From assembly GCA_004794655.1 (NCBI GenBank), contig SMMW01000001.1, positions 8,432,001 through 8,496,000 on the forward strand: 64,000 bases of DNA, read 5' to 3'. The translations under genes and the position numbers were made by a program. Source of the DNA: Marisa cornuarietis (Eukaryota; Mollusca; Gastropoda; Architaenioglossa; Ampullariidae). This document shows, piece after piece, positions 59,166 to 64,000 of the stretch (its first letter is position 1; the number at the start of each line of letters is the position of its first letter). The notes beneath the pieces are model-generated. The model saw only the letters and a list, made by a program, of their open reading frames with translations. It did not search any database and had not been told where the DNA came from.

Positions 59166-62100
59166 AGATTGTGTCTTGTGTGCCGACTCTAGACTAACGA
59201 GTGAAGGCCGCACACTGTTTCTGACTGGCGGAGATTGCAGACGACACCTTACACCTGACGCTGTAAGTCAGCCTCGTCGTAATTAGCGAAGTCTGGGAAA
59301 CGTCGAGTCACTCCTTTGCGAGTTATTTTAGTTATTTTACGAAGCAACTATCGGTACTTGAAACAATTCGGACACAGACCAATCGTTCACCTGTGTCAAC
59401 CATCACAGATGACATCTGGCACAGAGAGAGAGAGAGAGAAACATAGTTAATAAGAAATAATAGTTTAAATGTTAACATCTTGTGAAGAAGTCGGCCAAAC
59501 ATGTAATAATTTGGGTCATATAAATGTAAATAATGCATTACGCCTTTTAAACACGCGCATTGTATTAGAGATTGTTTAGGACTCGCCAACTTTAACACAG
59601 AAGCGTGTGTAAATATGTAAGACCTTGCATCGCCAAACAGACCTGAACGTGTACAATAATGTTAGATTAGAAATGTGTAAGAACTTTGAAATAATAGTTG
59701 ACATAGAAAGGTTTTTAAAAATGGGGATGATATAAAGATATGGTGATGTAGACTGCATGCTTTAGTAATATGGCAGCTTTAAGAGCAAACATTGGGTGCA
59801 GGGCAGAATGAGTGTCTTCTCTTGGACTAGCACTGACCTGCCTGGACTTGCCACAACAACTGTGATACTTGTAAATCATATGTGAAAGTGGGGGCATTTT
59901 GGGCATATAGAATTTCTTCTTTTGTTTTCGACGATTCTCTCTCTCTTTGTTCTTTTTTTTCCTGAGGTCCTGGTAACGAAATCATACGTGGAAAGGAAGT
60001 GCTTTTCCCAAAGGGGTTTTGCCAGACAGGTCGGCAGACAGAAAAATACCTTGTGTCTGTTCTTGTGCAAGTCTGTCTGGTCGTCATACTAGGCCGTGTG
60101 TTTTGCTTTCACTTCATTTACGGGTTTAACTATACCATAGCTCCCTACATTCCTGTAACTTCGCGCACTGAACGCTCTTGAAGCCATTTAAACTTGTAAT
60201 GCACTAAACGCTATTGGAGTTCTTTCCATGATGTTATAACTGAAAAAAACTAAAACAAAAATTCTTGGAGCACATAATGAAAATCCCAAAAACCTTCCTA
60301 GATACGTATACAAGTAGTAACACAAACAACCCCTGGAAAACAAAGACCGTTATGATAACACTAAAATTTCCAGGCGACACTAACACGATGTTAAAACGCT
60401 AGAAACTCTTGAAGGCACATAAGACATAAGATGCCAGTTCAGTTCTTCAACGGGTTGCCGTGGGAGCTTTGTACATTTTCCCGAGCATTTTAGTGCTCCC
60501 CTTTACCCCGGAGATGAGTTGACATCCACATCTAAGTGGTGTCGATCTCTAAATTATTGAAGTCTTTAACGTTCTTTGACACTCGTCCACCCCGTATCAT
60601 CTGACAGAGGCCACCAACTTAGGTCATGTGAGGACCCCACCTGAGCACGTGTGACCACAGAGCCACGGCTCCCGCGGCATCTAAGTATGTGTGAAGCTCG
60701 AAGTCACACACACAAGACGCTGGAAGTATTCCCTTGTTATTCAGTGAAGATGCTGCAGGTTGGCGCATCTAGTTCACAGAATCTGGCAGGAGAGATAAAA
60801 ACGACTACATCCGGGTTTCTGTTGGGGGCATTGTCTGTAGATCCTGCGACGCCGGTGATGCTTTGAAAGCCGAAATTTGAACCACGTGTGTGGCAGCAGG
60901 ACCATAGTTTATGAGGTGAGCTACAAACACCCCACCCTGAGAAGAGCACCGCCAGCCTCTCGGCTCAAAGCTCAAAAGAGAATAGGATAGAGGCTTTGAT
61001 TACCAGGGAAATATTTAGTTATCGTGTATACGGGTGTGGCTCTGCGTGCGTGCGTGTGTGTGTGTGTGTGTGTGTGCGCCCGCGCGCGTGTGTATGTGTA
61101 AGAGAAAGAAAGACGTTATAGTTCGCTGCCCATCTGCAGGCCTCGGCGGACATATCGACCTGTCTAGACCGTTTTAAAAGTACTTTATAGTATGTCGACG
61201 AAGGTGTCGCTGAAGAAAAGTGAGGTTAATACGCTAGCGTCCGTGAAGACAAAAGCCAGCGAAGCGTCTTCGGCTTCACATACATTGTCTGCTGTGGGGT
61301 TTTTTTTTTTCTCTCTCTCTGTCTCCCCGGCAATTCAATTCTGTCACCGGGCGAGATTCGAGTATCAACATTGTTGGCTTTCGCATTGTTTATGTGAACC
61401 AGCACGGTATATAGGAGAGTCGGCTAAAAAAAAACAAAAAAACTGCAGATGCAGCTTCATAATGTGCTGTGTTCGATACCAGACAGCCTGGCAGGAGGAG
61501 GGGAAAAGGTTGGGAGGGAGGCGGGGAGTGGGAGTGTTCGAGGATGGAAATGAGTGGTGGTGGCTACAGGGAGGAAGCCATCTGATTGGTCTGCATCCAG
61601 ACAATCACAGTAATATTGGATGGAGATGATAAGCACGGAGTGCAGACCACACTGCTGCATCTATAGCGCGATTAAATGATTTCGCCGCCAGAAGCTGATC
61701 GACCATTTTGTTCTGATGTACGTTTGGCGCAGACACCCGTATATTCTTCTGCTTTTATCGCACCTGTCTGCCGGTCTTCCTGTCTGACCATCTTTCTGTC
61801 GGCTTGTCTATCTGCTTGACTGTCTGGCTCAGGCTTCCTCGGTCTCCATCTCCTTCTATTTTTAAGTCAGTCGGCGTCTATTTTCCTCCCTTTTACCCAT
61901 CCCCCCTCCCAGGGATGAATGTTCTAATGAAAAGTTGACTCCTAGACTCCTGCAGTAGCCTCTCAGACCAGAAACTGCTCTCGCGCCTAGTCCTTCATGT
62001 ACGTTCCGGGTAGAACTGCAGTGCAGTGATTGTTTAAAGCATCTCCTCATAAACTGTACCACTGGATCTGAACTGTAGGGCGTGTTGAACATCATCGGAA

Positions 62101-62889
62101 AGCTTGGCTATAAACTTCAATCGATTTGTCGTGTCGAGTAAGGTTTTCACTTCTTTATCTTCTGGGTCTTTTTTTTTTTTTCGAAGCTAGGACCGATCCC
62201 GCTTGGAGGTATATATATATATATTGGATGCCGCCAGTAAATGAGATTACAGAATCGATGATATAGATACATAGTACGGACTGCTTCATTTTTTTTAAAC
62301 TAATAGTTGTAAACTGTCGGTATCGATAAAATACTGATAATAAAGGATCTCTCAATTATTTTGATATGTATTTTGCATTTGAGTATTTGTTCTTCTGGTA
62401 TCCGAATCGCAGGTTGTGGCTGCCCGGGGATGTGTTTGCCAGGTCTGGCTTCATTCTGAAGCTACGCGAGGTGTTGTCTGTGCCGTCTGCTCTTTCTCTC
62501 TCTCTCTCTCCCCCCCCCCCATCCTCCACCTGGTGTATTTCTGTTTCTCGGATTCTGGGTTGGAAAGACCGGCGTTCAAACGACAGCTGGTAACACTCTC
62601 GTATACATGTTTTCTTCGGTCCCCTGCCAGGTGGATTTCAACCACTTTTGTCGTTATGCATTTCTGACCTGGCGTTTGGCTGTGTGCGAATTTTTACAAC
62701 AATTTAACAACTGCACCTGAAAACCTGGGTGCCATGTCGGCTGACACATTAGTGGCGAATGAATGTCTTTCGAAGGTTGAAGAGTTGAGGAAAGGTATTT
62801 TATTCTCTCAGTCAATCGTTTCCATCGGCTTCACCATAGAGCGAACGTTAGCTTTGCCAGGAGGTTAATCGCTGATGTGACACACTGTG
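59166..62889. other. Intronic or non-coding stretch, no gene recognised
   Basis: Has GA (59419-59439), GT/GC (61043-61092) and poly-T/C tracts. A 145-codon frame at 61192-61629 includes an F/S tract from simple sequence and no domain. The short ATG-to-GTATTT segment at 62734-62794 is discussed under findings. Confidence 0.5.
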
Positions 62890-64000
62890 ACACTGTGACA
62901 CACTGTATTGATTCTGTGATACCTAGTAAAACAATTGTAATATTTCCAAATAACTAACCGTGGATAACTAAGAGCTTAAAGAATGTACTAAATAACAAAA
63001 AACGTGTTTTTTTTTTTACCGGTGATGCCTTGGCAAAAAGATCTGTGAATAGAGATGTAAGGGGTGGGATTGAGAGAGGGAAAAGTGAGTATAAAGACAA
63101 GATAGAGTTGATTACTGTGCCGGCGATCTTCGTTATGCCTGGCAGGGGATGAAGTCTATGGCTTCTGTTAATCTGTTAATCATAAGGTGGATTGTACTAG
63201 AAGATCAGTCAAAATTAACGGTGTGAGTGATCAGCACTTGCCAAATGAATAATTTCTATGCACATTTTGAGAATCATGATTTTTCTGATAAAGTTTGACA
63301 GTCGCTCGTCTCTGATGATGATCAGTAATTTCTGAAGTCTGTGGGACTGAATTGGTAAAGCGGGTGAAGAATAATAAGGCGCATTGCACTTTGCTCATAG
63401 GAAGGGTAGGGGTGTTGACGATGTCAAGTTGTTCATTCTGAACACACTGTATAAACATTTGGAAAAGCCTAAGACAAGTGCTAGACTATTTTTCACAGAT
63501 TTTAGTTACAGTGCAACCATATTTTCTAGCTTTTATGTACACTGACAGCTGCAGAAGGAGGAGGAGGAGAATCTGGAGGAGAAATGCTTCCTCATTAAGT
63601 TCTCTCTAATGGTACAACATTGCTGACTCTGTCACAGGAACATAAGAAAGATCATGGTAATTTATTTGACAAATTTTGTACAGTGATGCGACGAGAACTT
63701 TTTGGAGTTAAATGTAGATAAAGCAAAAGAAATGAACACAGACTTTAGCAGATTCATGGCACTGGTTCTCCCAGTCTGGTACATAGTAAACCTGTTGAAA
63801 CAGTTAACTCCATCGGGTATTTAGGCACTGTTCTTGACTGCCAACTCAAATGGAATATAGACACCGAACATGTTAAACGTGGCCAGCAAAGAATGTACCT
63901 TCTGCGTAGAGTAAATAGGATTTCAGTCAGCAAGGCAGTCCTGGGCCGTTTCTAGCAGTCAGTTATTGATAGTCTTTTATCTTTTTCGTTTGTGTGCTGG
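62890..64000 (+). mobile_element. Decayed non-LTR retrotransposon, runs off the right edge
   Basis: A translation jumping between frames follows the order of a LINE ORF2. Just after the endonuclease comes IPSKTIVIFPNN-stop-P and WITKSLKNVLNNKKR (62920-63010), then GKSEYKDKIE (63085-63105). After a decayed gap, VDDVKLFILNTLYKHLEKPK and SARLFFTDFS (63412-63520) give reverse-transcriptase motif A with its aspartate. A deletion removes most of the palm, including the FADD region. LELNVDKAKEM (63703-63735), a SYKYLGT-like SGI-YLGT block and LDCQLKWNID, QQRMYLLRRVNRISVSKAVL (63820-63955) continue the thumb. It is distinct from the family at 30.2 kb and resembles CR1/L2/Rex1-type elements. Many stops and shifts; inactive. 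Confidence 0.85.

Noticed and set aside
61192..61629. 145-codon + frame starting MSTKVSLKKSEVNTL
   Set aside because: Contains an F/S stretch from a T/CT run and a K run from an A run; no recognised domain. A true first exon here cannot be excluded but is not supported.

Overview
This is a window of animal nuclear DNA, most likely from a mollusc and probably a gastropod. That placement is an inference. It rests on a spliced gene with long introns, dense micro- and minisatellites, truncated LINE copies whose reverse-transcriptase C-termini (FADD box, KYLGSTL, ILLYGC, FGHVTRHD) are of the type abundant in molluscan genomes, and degraded tRNA-derived SINEs. There is no bacterial, organellar or viral gene organisation.

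Layout. From 1 to about 51.5 kb the window is intergenic or deep-intronic sequence in which I can support no host protein gene. It holds repeats instead: minisatellites near 8.6, 10.8, 12.0, 13.3-13.9, 21.7, 22.9, 42.2 and 49.4 kb; a foldback element with a second diverged copy (10.6 and 11.2 kb); a 195-bp inverted-repeat element (12.3 kb); an 816-bp element with 31-bp terminal inverted repeats and a 7-bp target duplication (18.9-19.7 kb); and five decayed copies of one LINE family (11.4-11.9, 30.2-30.9, 33.9-35.3, 36.7-37.2 and 45.2-45.6 kb). Two copies of one SINE family lie at 46.0 and 49.1 kb. Two other tRNA-like SINE candidates lie at 24.4 and 26.2 kb.

The one convincing host gene segment is on the + strand at 51542-53522: a large internal exon between a good 3' splice site and a consensus 5' splice site. 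It carries a short 5' leader with an upstream ORF, then the first 611 codons of a serine-rich, intrinsically disordered protein. A lysine/proline-rich N-terminus, two SUMO-consensus lysines, a PFDLS CtBP-type motif and several LxxL(I/F) motifs suggest a nuclear transcriptional co-regulator. I do not recognise the family. The DNA-binding or catalytic domain, if there is one, lies in exons beyond the window.

From 53523 to the right edge is the start of a long intron, or intron plus intergenic DNA. It contains a 45-bp minisatellite at 58.9-59.2 kb and, from about 62.9 kb to the edge, a second and different non-LTR retrotransposon, badly decayed and running off the window. No CRISPR array, rRNA gene, intact tRNA or operon-like structure was found.
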